NCBI RefSeq assembly: GCF_018397995.1
Contig: NZ_BBQH01000014.1
Span: forward strand, 146,370-210,369
Reading direction: 5' to 3'
DNA length: 64,000 nucleotides
Origin: Rhizomonospora bruguierae
GTDB lineage: Bacteria > Actinomycetota > Actinomycetes > Mycobacteriales > Micromonosporaceae
Under the pieces are notes generated by a model. That model saw nothing but the letters and a program-made list of their open reading frames with translations. It made no database searches and was not told where the DNA came from. A program made the position numbers and the translations under genes. This document shows, in pieces, positions 33,048 through 41,837 of this stretch (position 1 is its first letter; every line of letters starts with the position of its first letter).

Positions 33048-34508
33048 ATGAAGGCGAGAAGACGGAGCCGCCTTGCCGCCGCTGGCACGCTCTCGGTGCT
33101 CGTCGGCAGCCTGGTGATGGCTGTCTCCGGTCCCGCGTCGGCCCAGGAGAGCGTGGTGCTCTCCACCGGTCACGTCGACGCGGTCGATGTGCACTATGCG
33201 GACGGCGAGCTGGTGTTGAAGGTGCACGACGACACCGGGCAGCCATCGGTCAGCCGAAATCCCCGGGATGTGGTGTTCCAGGTCCTGCCGCAGGCCGCGG
33301 CCCAGGTGCCGGACATGTCGGAGTACGCGTTTCTCGGGCCGGCCGGCTCGACGGTGTGGCTGCTGCCGATGACGCAGGATCCGGACCTGCTGTGGCCGGG
33401 ATGGAACACCACCACGCTGCCGTCCGGAGTGTTCAAGGGCGAGAAGGTCCGCCTGAGCCTGGTGGACGTCTCCGGACCGGGGGCGGTCTCGGTGTTCATG
33501 ACCGATCCGGTGGGGCAGCCGCTGATGAGGTTCCGCAGCGACGACGGGCTGCCGGACACGCTCGACGTGCCGGTCGGCACGCACGCCCACGCCAACTGGG
33601 TGTTCGGGGCGCTGGGCAGCTACACGTTGACGTTCCGCGCGGACGCCACGCTCGCCGACGGGCGGCAGCTCTCCACCGGCCCGGTGCCCTACCGGTTCGA
33701 GGTGGGTGACCTGCCGGATCCCGACCCACCGGTGCAGTTGTCGATCCAGGGCCTCCAGCCGGCGTACGCGCCGGGGGCGACGGTGACGCTGATCGCGGTC
33801 CAGACCCCGGCCGGTGAGCTGAACCGGTACCGCTGGTTCAGCAAGTGCCCGGGTACGGGGGAGTTCACCGCGATACCGGGCGAGACCTCGGCGACCTACT
33901 CGTTTACCGCCACGTCCCGGCTGAACGACTGCCAGTACGTCGTCCGGCTGTACGGCGACGGTGAGGTCGCCGTGGCGCAGAGCACACCGGTGACGCTGCA
34001 CGTCGACGACGCCGGCTCGCCCGCACCGTCGCAAAGGATCACGGTTACCGTCGACGGCACGCAGGGGGCGCTGGTGGTCAGCGTGGACCCGGACAACCGG
34101 ACGGTGATGTTGCCGGCGGCGGTGCTGTCCTCCGCTGGTGATCGTTGGGAGAGCAGCGGTGACCTGCGTCCGGTCACCGTGACCGACACCCGGCCGGGCG
34201 CGCCCGGCTGGAACGTCGCCGGCCAGCTGAGCGACTTCGTCTCCGGGGCGGCCCGGGTGGGCGGCAAGTATCTCGGCTGGGCGCCCACCGTGCTGACCCA
34301 GGCGGACGGCCAGGGTGTGCTGGCGGGTCCGGCGGTTGCGCCCGGCTTCGCCGCCGGCAACGGCCTGGCCGCCAGCAGCCTGCTCGGTTCCGCCCCGGTC
34401 GGTGTCGGGCGGGGCACGGCCCGGCTCGGTGCCGGGCTGACCCTGGAACTGCCCACCGACACCGGTGCGGGCCAGTACACCGCGATGCTGACCCTGACCG
34501 CCATCTAA
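33048..34508 (+). CDS. Secreted surface-repeat protein with Ig-like extension
   Basis: A 486-residue exported protein. A signal peptide (to PASAQES) is followed by one repeat domain, residues ~30-225: TGHVDAVDVHYADGELVLKV, FLGPAGSTVWLLPMTQD, LLWPGWNTTT and THAHANWVFGALGSYTLTF. Residues ~230-325 look like an Ig-type fold with a Cys pair (SKCPGTGEF, LNDCQYVV). The remaining ~150 residues are another beta domain resembling those of secreted adhesive proteins. No LPxTG or membrane anchor is present. GGAGGGAGGGGA is the ribosome binding site, right after a Zur-like box. It is divergent from the two short paralogues. It is probably a soluble or wall-associated zinc-binding protein of the island. 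Confidence 0.8.
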   Translation: MKARRRSRLAAAGTLSVLVGSLVMAVSGPASAQESVVLSTGHVDAVDVHYADGELVLKVHDDTGQPSVSRNPRDVVFQVLPQAAAQVPDMSEYAFLGPAGSTVWLLPMTQDPDLLWPGWNTTTLPSGVFKGEKVRLSLVDVSGPGAVSVFMTDPVGQPLMRFRSDDGLPDTLDVPVGTHAHANWVFGALGSYTLTFRADATLADGRQLSTGPVPYRFEVGDLPDPDPPVQLSIQGLQPAYAPGATVTLIAVQTPAGELNRYRWFSKCPGTGEFTAIPGETSATYSFTATSRLNDCQYVVRLYGDGEVAVAQSTPVTLHVDDAGSPAPSQRITVTVDGTQGALVVSVDPDNRTVMLPAAVLSSAGDRWESSGDLRPVTVTDTRPGAPGWNVAGQLSDFVSGAARVGGKYLGWAPTVLTQADGQGVLAGPAVAPGFAAGNGLAASSLLGSAPVGVGRGTARLGAGLTLELPTDTGAGQYTAMLTLTAI

Positions 34509-34518
34509 CCCCCCCCTT

Positions 34519-34566
34519 GCGTCGTCCCGGCGGCTCGGACGCGGATCGCAGCCGCCGGGACGACGC
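34519..34566. terminator. Strong bidirectional hairpin terminator
   Basis: A perfect 17-bp stem (GCGTCGTCCCGGCGGCT / AGCCGCCGGGACGACGC) with a 14-base loop stands just after the stop at 34508. It lies between that gene and the convergent transporter operon. About 200 bases with no gene follow. Confidence 0.82.
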
Positions 34567-34764
34567 CGTGCGTGTTTCCGACGGCGAAGCCGAGAACCCG
34601 ATGAGGAGACCCTGAGGTGCAAGACAGTTCGCCGTCGAGGCCGGGCGGTTGGCGTAGCACGTGCCCGACGGAGAACGCCCGCCGGCAGCGGCGCGGGAGG
34701 GTCCGGTCGCCGGCGCGGACGCTGACCACACGGCCCGTCCGTTCGCCTTCGGCACACGCGACGG

Positions 34765-35682
34765 TCAGTGAGCGTTCCCGGCCGCGACCGCCGGGCCGGT
34801 GACCGGGTCCGGCTCGGCGGGAGGTTGCCGGAGTCGCGTGCGGCGTTTGGCGAGCAGTCCATGGCGCGGGGCGAACAGCCAGGCGATGAGGAACACGGCG
34901 GTGGCGACCAGGACGATGATGCCGCCGACCGGTGTGTCGTAGCTCCACGACAGGTACAGCCCGACGAACGCGGACGTGCCGCCGATCGCCGGGGCGAGCA
35001 GCATCATCACGCCAAGCCGGTCGGTGAGCAGCCGGGCCGCCGCCGCCGGGGTGATCAGCAGGGCCAGGACGAGGACGTTGCCGATGGTCTGTAGGGAGAT
35101 CACCACGGCCAGGGTCACCAGCACGTAGAGCACGATGTCGAGCCAGAACACCGGCAGGCCCATCGAGCGGGCCATCTCCCGGTCCAGGCAGACCGCGACG
35201 AACTCCTTGTGCAGCGCGAGCAGCAGCCCGAGGATGACCAGGCCGGTGAATCCCACCAGGACGAGGTCGCGGTCCGGGATGCCGGTGATCGAGCCGAACA
35301 GGAACTGTTGCAGCGAGCCCGCGTAGCCGGGTGCCTGCGAGATGATCACGATGCCGAGGGCGAACGCGGCGACCAGGAAGACGCCGATCAGGGAGTCCTC
35401 CCTGACCCGGCGGTTCTGCGAGAAGATCGCGATCAGCAGGGCGGTGGCGACCCCGGCGACGGCGCCGCCGAGTACCAGGCTGCCCTGTAGGACGAAGGCG
35501 ATGGCCAGGCCGGGGAAGACGGCGTGCGCGACGGCGTCGCCGATGAAGGCCATGCCGCGCAGGACGACGTAACAGCCGACCACGCCGCAGACGATGCTGG
35601 ACATGACCGCGACGGCCAGCGCCTTGGGCAGGAACGCGAGGTCGGGGTTGACCAGGTCGGTGAGGAAATCGGTGATGGACAC
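34765..35682 (-). CDS. Metal ABC transporter permease (ZnuB/anchored-repeat type)
   Basis: A 305-residue integral membrane protein of the ABC-3 family that moves zinc or manganese. Seen: [38 protein letters not shown] (the conserved D/H pair in the family), [35 protein letters not shown] and [17 protein letters not shown]. Eight or so membrane segments are predicted. The GTG start overlaps the stop of the ATPase gene by one base. It is the last gene of the leftward operon 41743-34765. The basic, Pro-rich C-terminal tail is cytoplasmic. It works with the ATPase and the repeat-containing lipoprotein to import metal. Confidence 0.9.
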   Translation of the reverse strand: MSITDFLTDLVNPDLAFLPKALAVAVMSSIVCGVVGCYVVLRGMAFIGDAVAHAVFPGLAIAFVLQGSLVLGGAVAGVATALLIAIFSQNRRVREDSLIGVFLVAAFALGIVIISQAPGYAGSLQQFLFGSITGIPDRDLVLVGFTGLVILGLLLALHKEFVAVCLDREMARSMGLPVFWLDIVLYVLVTLAVVISLQTIGNVLVLALLITPAAAARLLTDRLGVMMLLAPAIGGTSAFVGLYLSWSYDTPVGGIIVLVATAVFLIAWLFAPRHGLLAKRRTRLRQPPAEPDPVTGPAVAAGNAH

Positions 35683-36425
35683 TAGCCTGCCTTGACGAGT
35701 TTGAGGAGCGGGGAGGTTTCGCTGACCCCGAAGGTGCGCATCCACACCTCGACGTCGTGCAGCTCGTCCGGGCGCCCGTCGGCGATGACCCGGCCGTTGA
35801 GCAGGACCAGCCGGGTGCAGGATTCCACCGCGGCAACCAGGTCGTGGGTGGTCATCAGCACCGCGCGGCCCTCCCGGGCGAGGCTGGCGAACAGCTCGCC
35901 CAGCAGTTCCTGGGTGGGCATGTCCAGTCCGGTGAACGGCTCGTCGAGCAGCAGGATGCTCGGTGCCAACGCGAGCGCCCGCGCGACCAGGACGCGTTGG
36001 CGTTGCCCCCCGGAGAGTTCGGCGACCGGTCGGCGGCGCAGCCCGGACAGCTGCACCCGGTCGAGCGCGTCGCCCACCGCCCGCCAGTCGGCCACACCGG
36101 GACGGCGCAGCAGCCCGAGGCGACCGGTCCGGCCGCTCAGCACGACGTGCTCCACCGAGATGGGAAAATCCCAGGCGAACTCGTGGCGCTGCGGCACGTA
36201 CCCGATCGCCGAACGTCCGGGCCGGGCCGGCCTGCCCTCCACCAGCACCCGGCCATTCCGGGTACGAACGAGCGCCAGGACGGCGCGCAGCAGGGTGGTC
36301 TTCCCGGCCCCGTTGGGCCCGAGCAGCCCCACCAGCTCACCCCGGTCGAGGTGCAGCCGCACGTCGCGCAGCACCGGCCGGCCGCCGAGGTCCACGTCCA
36401 GGTGCTCGATGTCCAGCGCCCTCAC
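35682..36425 (-). CDS. Metal ABC transporter ATP-binding protein (ZnuC-like)
   Basis: A 247-residue ABC ATPase. Walker A is GLLGPNGAGKTTLLRAV, the Q-loop YVPQRHEFAWDFP, the signature ELSGGQRQRV and Walker B SILLLDEPFTGLD; the H-loop is MTTHDLVAAV. The PQR-x-x-x-x-WDFPI stretch is typical of zinc and manganese importers. Its GTG start overlaps the upstream stop as GTGA, and its own stop overlaps the permease start. It powers import by the operon's permease. A longer in-frame reading upstream belongs to the preceding gene in another frame. Confidence 0.93.
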   Translation of the reverse strand: MRALDIEHLDVDLGGRPVLRDVRLHLDRGELVGLLGPNGAGKTTLLRAVLALVRTRNGRVLVEGRPARPGRSAIGYVPQRHEFAWDFPISVEHVVLSGRTGRLGLLRRPGVADWRAVGDALDRVQLSGLRRRPVAELSGGQRQRVLVARALALAPSILLLDEPFTGLDMPTQELLGELFASLAREGRAVLMTTHDLVAAVESCTRLVLLNGRVIADGRPDELHDVEVWMRTFGVSETSPLLKLVKAG

Positions 36426-37384
36426 GGGTGGCCCTCCAACGGCGACGCGCTGCGCTCCCGCTCGGCACGGCGCTTCGCTTGGCGTCCCCGCAGCAGGAGC
36501 AGGACCAGGACGGCGGTAAGCAGGAGCGCGGCACCCGTCAGCACGACGGCCATCGGGAACGGTGAGGGGCCGGCGTCGCCGACCGCGCCCGTCGCCGCCT
36601 CGCCCGCCGGCGCGTCCCGGTTGTCCACGGTGGCCGCGAAGGCTTCGTCCGTGCCGGTGGCATCGCCGACCGCGAAGCGCAGCGTCCGGGTGGCGGAGAC
36701 CGCCTCGCCGCTGATCAGGTCCGCGGACACCCGCACCGTGACCAGGTAGACGCCGGGCTCGGAGAAGACCCAGTTGGCGTGGGTGTGGGTGTTGACCTCG
36801 ACCCAGAACGGCTGGGCCGCCGGCTCGGCGGAACGCCACAACACCTGCGGCGCCGCGAAGTTACCCGCCTGGAGGAACATGGTCAGCGTGCCCGGCCCGC
36901 GCACCCCGAGCAGGCTCAGCGTGGCACCGCGCTGGATGCTCTCCATCACCTGCGGGTCCTGCGTGTTCCAGCCGAGCCAGACCACGTCCTGGTTCTGCAC
37001 CTGTGGCACGACGTGGACCTGCTTGCCCGCGTCGACGCCGAGGAAGGCGTACGCGGGGTCGTCGGGAACCGCCTGTAGCGCGGCGTCGGAGACGCGTAGC
37101 ACGGTGTCGTCGGGGCTGCGCCACACCGGCTTGGCCCGCGTGCCATCGTGGACGAGCAACGTCCACCGGTCGTCCACATAGCGCGGTCCGATGTCCACGT
37201 GTCCGACGTCGAGCACCACCCGGCCGGTGGCGATGGGCTGGTCCGCCGCGATGGTCTGGCCCGGGGTCGGTGTCGGCTGCCGGGCCGCCGCGGGCGCCTG
37301 CGCCGCCACCACCGCGACCAGGGCCACCACCCCCACAACCGCCCACCGGCCGATCGCCGGCACGCTTCGGGCGCTCCTACTCAT
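36422..37384 (-). CDS. Membrane-anchored surface-repeat protein of the metal transporter operon
   Basis: A 320-residue protein. The order is a signal peptide (to QAPAAA), one repeat domain with VGHVDIGPRYVDDRWTLLVH, FLGVDAGKQVHVVPQVQNQD, VVWLGWNTQD and THTHANWVFSEPGVYLVTV, a flexible linker, then a C-terminal membrane segment (PMAVVLTGAALLLTAVLVLL) and an Arg-rich cytoplasmic tail. It is held on the outer face of the membrane and probably passes metal to the lipoprotein encoded next to it. GGGGAGA precedes the ATG, which overlaps the stop of the lipoprotein gene. Its stop overlaps the ATPase start. Confidence 0.85.
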   Translation of the reverse strand: MSRSARSVPAIGRWAVVGVVALVAVVAAQAPAAARQPTPTPGQTIAADQPIATGRVVLDVGHVDIGPRYVDDRWTLLVHDGTRAKPVWRSPDDTVLRVSDAALQAVPDDPAYAFLGVDAGKQVHVVPQVQNQDVVWLGWNTQDPQVMESIQRGATLSLLGVRGPGTLTMFLQAGNFAAPQVLWRSAEPAAQPFWVEVNTHTHANWVFSEPGVYLVTVRVSADLISGEAVSATRTLRFAVGDATGTDEAFAATVDNRDAPAGEAATGAVGDAGPSPFPMAVVLTGAALLLTAVLVLLLLRGRQAKRRAERERSASPLEGHP

Positions 37385-38982
37385 TGGTTTCTCCCCTGGT
37401 CGGCCTCGGTCAGGCAATCGCGCAGTGACCGGGCGTTGAACCGCATCATGTCCACATAGGTGGTGACGTGCTTGTCGAAGGTGTCGCCGTATATCGGGCA
37501 GACCCGCAGCCGCTCCTCCCGGGCCACCTCGGTGAGGGTGGCGGAGCGGGCGGCCAGGTTCGGTTCCAGGAACACGGCGGGAATGTCGAGGTTGCGGATC
37601 GTCTCGGTGAGCCGGCGTCGGTCGGCCAGGCTGGGCTCCGTGGCCGGGTTCGGGGTGACGAAGCCGGAGATCTGAATTCCGTACGCATGGCCCAGGTAGC
37701 CGAACGCGTCGTGCGTGGTGACCAGGTGCCGCCGCGACGGCGGGATCTGGGCGACCAGGTCCCGGACGTAGCCGTCCAGCCGATCGAGTTCGGCGATGTA
37801 GGCGGTGGCGTTGGCCCGGTACGTCGCCGCGCCTGGCGGGTCCACCCCGACCAGCGTGTCCCGGATCAACTCCACGTACGCGATCGCGTTGCGGACGTTC
37901 TGCCACAGGTGCGGGTCGATCTCGCCGTGCACGTGCCTGCCCAGCACGGCCTGCGGCAGTTGGTACACCCGGGTGCCGGGCCGGCCGAGGAACCGGAACC
38001 GGCGGTCGCCGGGCACCTCCAGCAGCGCCTTGTTCGGGACCTCGATCACCGTGTGGTCCGGGTCGTACACCCGCTGCCCGGCCTCGCCGCCGCCCTCCGG
38101 ATCGGCGAACAGGTAGAGCCGCCCCTCGTCGAGGTCCGCGGTGAGGTCGGCGTGGCCGGAGTTCAGCACCGCCGCGCCGGACATGCCCGGCACCGAGTGC
38201 GGATCCACCCCGACCGCGAAGGTGAATGTCTGCTCGCCGAGCGGTACCGGGGCCGCCTGTGGGTCGACCGCGAGGTGCGCCCGCATCGTCAGCTTGTAGC
38301 TGCCCGGCTCGGTGAACGCCCAGCTCATGTGGGTGTGCGCGTCCGGTGGCAGGCGGGCGGTGTCGTCCCGGTAGCCGTTTGCGGGGTCGAAGCCGTCGGT
38401 GGAGTCCACATAGAACGACGGATTGCCGAACGACTCCGTGAGGTAGGCGACCAGGCTGCCCGGCCCCTGCACGCCGGTGGCGCTGAGCAGCACGTCGGAC
38501 GAGCGGTTGGCGCCGCGCGCCGCCCCGGTGCCACGGATTCGCATGCCCAGCCAGATGGTGTCCAGGGACGCGTCCTCGACCAGTGGGATGATGTCCGCGG
38601 CGTACTTCACCGCCCCCTCGGCCAGCGAGATGTTGGGGACGTCCTGGCGCAGGTTCGCGTCCAGCGCCTTGATGACGGCCTGCTCCTCCAGCAGCAGGTA
38701 ATTGCTGAACGCGACGTCGGCGTACACGACGTTGCGCACGTCCCGCAGCGACGGCTCGTAGCTGTGCGGATCGGCCCCGTCCGGCACCAGCGAGCTGACC
38801 CGGACCCGGTCGCCGCCGACCCGGCTCGCCAGGTCCCGCAGGATCCCCGTGGTCGTGATGACCTGGACCCGCTGGTCGTGCGCGCTCAACGCCACCCCGG
38901 TGCGGCAACCGGCCAGTGCTCCGATGAGCAGCGGCAACACCAGAAGCCGCCGCCACGGGCCGGCCGTGCTCCTCGCCCGCAT
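37381..38982 (-). CDS. ZnuA-like metal-binding lipoprotein with inserted surface-repeat domain
   Basis: A 533-residue solute-binding lipoprotein. The lipobox is IGALAGCRTG. The N-lobe of a cluster-9 metal receptor follows (VQVITTTGILRDLASRVGGD, first metal His in GADPHSYEPS). At residue ~125, where ZnuA has a His-rich loop, about 210 residues of surface-repeat sequence are inserted. The C-lobe resumes at EIDPHLWQNVRNAIAYV (second His), with LVTTHDAFGYLGHAYG (third His) and CPIYGDTFD (Asp). All four expected metal ligands are therefore present. Within the insert the halves appear swapped: LGMRIRG and AHTHMSWAF come before SGHADLTADL and FLGRPGTRVYQLPQ. It is the receptor of the ABC importer encoded downstream. 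Confidence 0.88.
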   Translation of the reverse strand: MRARSTAGPWRRLLVLPLLIGALAGCRTGVALSAHDQRVQVITTTGILRDLASRVGGDRVRVSSLVPDGADPHSYEPSLRDVRNVVYADVAFSNYLLLEEQAVIKALDANLRQDVPNISLAEGAVKYAADIIPLVEDASLDTIWLGMRIRGTGAARGANRSSDVLLSATGVQGPGSLVAYLTESFGNPSFYVDSTDGFDPANGYRDDTARLPPDAHTHMSWAFTEPGSYKLTMRAHLAVDPQAAPVPLGEQTFTFAVGVDPHSVPGMSGAAVLNSGHADLTADLDEGRLYLFADPEGGGEAGQRVYDPDHTVIEVPNKALLEVPGDRRFRFLGRPGTRVYQLPQAVLGRHVHGEIDPHLWQNVRNAIAYVELIRDTLVGVDPPGAATYRANATAYIAELDRLDGYVRDLVAQIPPSRRHLVTTHDAFGYLGHAYGIQISGFVTPNPATEPSLADRRRLTETIRNLDIPAVFLEPNLAARSATLTEVAREERLRVCPIYGDTFDKHVTTYVDMMRFNARSLRDCLTEADQGRNQ

Positions 38983-38984
38983 GG

Positions 38985-40565
38985 CTAGCGGGTCGGTTCC
39001 GTCGCGCCGCGGCGGCGAGCGGTGACCCGCAGCAGCGCCCCGATCAGCACGAGCAGCACCCCGCCGGCCACGACGGGAATGACCCAGGACTCTCCGGTGC
39101 GGGGCAACCGGCCGCCACCGCCGGATTCGCCGTTGCCGGTCTTGCCGCCACCGCCGCTGCCGGATCCGCCGCCGAAACCGGTGTTCGGGTTGGTGCTGTC
39201 GCCCACCGCGACGGTCAGCGTCCTGCTGTCGGTGACCGTCCGGCCGGCGGTGGTCGTGGCGCTCATCCGCACGGCGAGCCGGTACAGGCCGGGTTTACCG
39301 AACGCCCAGTTGCCGTGGGCGTGCGTGTTCGGCGGGATGGTCAGCCGCTGCGGCAGGCTCTTGGCCGAGTCGAACAGGACGTTGGCGTTGCCGAACGATC
39401 CGGTCAGGAACAGCGTGAAGCGGCCCGGACCGTCGACGCCGTCGAGAGTCCAGGTCACGGTGCCCCGGGTGCCGTTGACGACCGACTCGTGCTGGGTGTT
39501 CCAGCCCGGCCAGACGATTCCGCTCTGCTGGGCCTGCGGCAGCAACCAGATCGTCTCGCCCGGCCGGCCGAGGAAGTCCGCCCCGGCCGGCACCGTCGTC
39601 TTGGCGTTGTCCTTCACCTGAAGGACGACGTCGGCGAGCTCCCGCCAGACCGGAGGGCTGCCCGTGTCGTCCCGCAGGCGGATCGTCCAGTCGGTGCCGG
39701 ACAGCTGCGGTCCCATGTCGACGTGCCCATCGGAGATCACGCGCCGGGCGCCGCCGGTTGCCGTTGCGGCAGCGGCTGCTTTCGCGGCCGCGGGCATCGC
39801 GGGCGGGGACGCCGCCGTGGGCGTGGCCGGTGCGGCGTCCGAGGCCGCCTTGGCGGCCGCCAGCGGGGGCGGGGGCGTCTTGGCCGCCGCGGCCGGGGCG
39901 GGTGGCGGTGCGTCCGGTCCAGGCTGGATGGGCGGAACGCTGATCCGGTACGTCGCCTCGGTGGTGACGGTCCGACCGGTGGCCAGCGCCGCCGACGCGG
40001 TGAGGGTCAGCCGGTAGTCCCCGGCCGTGTCGAACGCCCACACCACAGGGGTGCGGGTCGCGGCCGGCAGGGTGGTCTCCCGTGTGGTCCCGCTGAGCAG
40101 CGGGCTGGGCGTGCCCAGCCCGGACAGGGTGTAGGCGGTGAAGTTCCCGGGGCCCTCCGCCGCTGACAGCGACAGCCTTACCGCATCCTGCCGGGCCACC
40201 CCGCGCCCGACCCCCGTGGTGTCGAGCGCGGGCAGGCCGGCATCGCCGGGTGTGAGCGACCAGACCGCCGTGCCGGGGGCGCCGAGGAACGCGAACGCGT
40301 TGTTCCGCGGTACCCGCACGGCCAGCCCGCCCTCCGGACCCAGTGTCACGCCCGCCGGGTCACGCCCGGCCGCCTGCCGGACCGCCTGCCCGGCGTCGCG
40401 GATGCGCAGCGACAGCGTCCCGTCCACAACGGACAGGGACACCAGGTCCGCGCCGGCGGCGTCGACCGGCACCGTGGCGGCGTCCGCCGGCGCGACACCG
40501 GCGGCCAGTGCCAACAGGGCCGCGACAAATCCCGTCGCGACGGCGCGTACGCGTGCCGTTCCCAT
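38985..40565 (-). CDS. LPxTG cell-wall protein with two surface-repeat domains
   Basis: A 526-residue wall protein. A signal peptide (to APADA) leads to repeat 1 (residues ~30-210), then an Ala/Pro linker (~215-275). Repeat 2 (~280-460) has SDGHVDMGPQLSGTDWTIRL, FLGRPGETIWLLPQAQQSG, IVWPGWNTQH and THAHGNWAFGKPGLYRLAV. A Gly-rich stretch is followed by LPRTG (about residue 487), a membrane segment and Arg-rich tail, which is a sortase signal. Repeat 1 lacks the metal-site motifs: GHVD is GADLV and HxHxNW is TPVVW. AAGGGGA precedes the ATG. It likely captures zinc in the wall for transfer to the membrane-level components of the same operon. Confidence 0.86.
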   Translation of the reverse strand: MGTARVRAVATGFVAALLALAAGVAPADAATVPVDAAGADLVSLSVVDGTLSLRIRDAGQAVRQAAGRDPAGVTLGPEGGLAVRVPRNNAFAFLGAPGTAVWSLTPGDAGLPALDTTGVGRGVARQDAVRLSLSAAEGPGNFTAYTLSGLGTPSPLLSGTTRETTLPAATRTPVVWAFDTAGDYRLTLTASAALATGRTVTTEATYRISVPPIQPGPDAPPPAPAAAAKTPPPPLAAAKAASDAAPATPTAASPPAMPAAAKAAAAATATGGARRVISDGHVDMGPQLSGTDWTIRLRDDTGSPPVWRELADVVLQVKDNAKTTVPAGADFLGRPGETIWLLPQAQQSGIVWPGWNTQHESVVNGTRGTVTWTLDGVDGPGRFTLFLTGSFGNANVLFDSAKSLPQRLTIPPNTHAHGNWAFGKPGLYRLAVRMSATTTAGRTVTDSRTLTVAVGDSTNPNTGFGGGSGSGGGGKTGNGESGGGGRLPRTGESWVIPVVAGGVLLVLIGALLRVTARRRGATEPTR

Positions 40566-40579
40566 CGTTATCGTTCCCC

Positions 40580-41743
40580 TTACTTGAATTCGTCGTCGGT
40601 CGGCGCCGGTGGCGTGCTGGTGGTTCCGCTTCGCGGGGGCCCTGCGCGGGTCGCGCCGAGGCCCACGGGCGGCGCGTCCGGTGCCGCCGTCGCGGCGGCC
40701 TCGGCTCGACCCTCGTCGCGCGCGGCGGCGATGGCCCGCTCCATGGCCCTGGCCGCCCGCCGCCGCCGGTGGCGACGGACCGCCACGAACGCCCAGACGG
40801 CACCGGCGACCAGAACCACCAGCAGCAGTTGGGACCACGGCACGGCCCAGACGGTGACCCGGTGGGACGCGGTTTCCGGGGTGGGGTCGAGCACCTGCCC
40901 GTCGACGGCTGCCGGGGTGACCGTGGTGGTGACGGCCAGCCGGAACAGCGGAGGCGCTCCGGTGAGCTGAACGGTGGTCCGGATCGCGCCCCCGGGCAGG
41001 ATCTCCGGTAGTGCCGCGCCGGACGCGGTCCGGGCGCCTAGGCCGAGCGGCCCGGCGACATCCGTCACCGGTCGGCCCCCGAGCCGGACGTTACCCGTGT
41101 TGCGAACGGTGGCCGTCGCTGTCACGTCGCCGCCGCCGAACGGGTTGAGCGAACCGTGGTGCTGTATCCGCACGTCTTCCAGGGCCAGCGCCGGCCGGAG
41201 TTCGCCGGTGACCCGAAGGTAGATGCGGGTGCCGACCCGGTGGTCGACCGCCACCCGGTTGCCCTGCGCGTCGGTCGTCGTGGCCGCGAGGGACGCCACG
41301 ATACCGCCGACGTGGTCGCCCGGGGTGGCGTTGTCCGGCACGGTGACGGTGAACGGCACGTCCACTCGCGACGTTGACGGGATGGTCAGCGTCCGGGCGG
41401 TGAGGCTCACCCAGGAACCCACGTCGACCGGGGGCCGCGCCGCGGGTAGCAGGTCGAAGCCGCCCTGTGGCGTGGTGACCGCGTCGCTCGCGTAGACGGT
41501 CAGGGTGACCGGGCGGGCGGAGTGGTTCGTGACGGCGACGTAGTCGGTCAGGTTGGCGCCGGGGTCGAGCTTGTACGCGAACATCGTGCGCCCGTTGGGC
41601 CCCTTCGGGCTCGACGGGCTCACTCCCCAGGTGACGGAGGGCCGCGGGGCGGGGTCCGGCGCCCGTGCCGGTCCGCGAGCGGGTGCCAACGGGGTCAGGC
41701 CGAGCACGATGACGCCGACGGCGATGGCGATGGGTGAACGCAT
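40580..41743 (-). CDS. DUF916-like (WxL-interacting type) membrane-anchored wall protein
   Basis: A 387-residue protein with an N-terminal signal peptide and an Ig-like domain resembling the peptidoglycan-binding DUF916/WxLIP fold: VTWGVSPSSPKGPNGRTMFA, YVAVTNHSARPVTLTVYASD, PPVDVGSWVSLTARTLTIPS, PGDHVGGIVASL. A second beta domain follows (~200-300). A membrane segment (QLLLVVLVAGAVWAFVAVRR) and a charged, Pro-rich cytoplasmic tail end the protein. It is first in the leftward operon, 15 bases before the LPxTG gene. Its promoter region carries a Zur-like box shared with the divergent rpmG relic. It probably fixes the metal-capture proteins to the peptidoglycan. Confidence 0.8.
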   Translation of the reverse strand: MRSPIAIAVGVIVLGLTPLAPARGPARAPDPAPRPSVTWGVSPSSPKGPNGRTMFAYKLDPGANLTDYVAVTNHSARPVTLTVYASDAVTTPQGGFDLLPAARPPVDVGSWVSLTARTLTIPSTSRVDVPFTVTVPDNATPGDHVGGIVASLAATTTDAQGNRVAVDHRVGTRIYLRVTGELRPALALEDVRIQHHGSLNPFGGGDVTATATVRNTGNVRLGGRPVTDVAGPLGLGARTASGAALPEILPGGAIRTTVQLTGAPPLFRLAVTTTVTPAAVDGQVLDPTPETASHRVTVWAVPWSQLLLVVLVAGAVWAFVAVRRHRRRRAARAMERAIAAARDEGRAEAAATAAPDAPPVGLGATRAGPPRSGTTSTPPAPTDDEFK

Positions 41744-41815
41744 CAGCCGGCGGCCGCACCGTCGGTGGGCCGGCTGGTGGTTGTCGGTTCGGGGCTACTC
41801 ACCCTCCCATCTTGT

Positions 41816-41830
41816 TGGAAACGGTTTTCG
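41816..41830. promoter_or_regulatory. Zur box shared by the transporter operon and rpmG relic
   Basis: TGGAAACGGTTTTCG is a near-perfect 7-1-7 palindrome of the actinobacterial Zur type. It is 73 bases upstream of the leftward operon's first ATG and 8 bases upstream of the rightward rpmG-like frame, so one bound repressor could silence both. Confidence 0.72.
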
Positions 41831-41837
41831 TTGTAAA

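Noticed and set aside
32142..34862. Apparent 906-residue leftward protein spanning the secreted paralogue and more
   Set aside because: Only the last 218 codons (from ATG 32795) have a signal peptide and repeat domain; the rest is antisense to the 486-residue gene.
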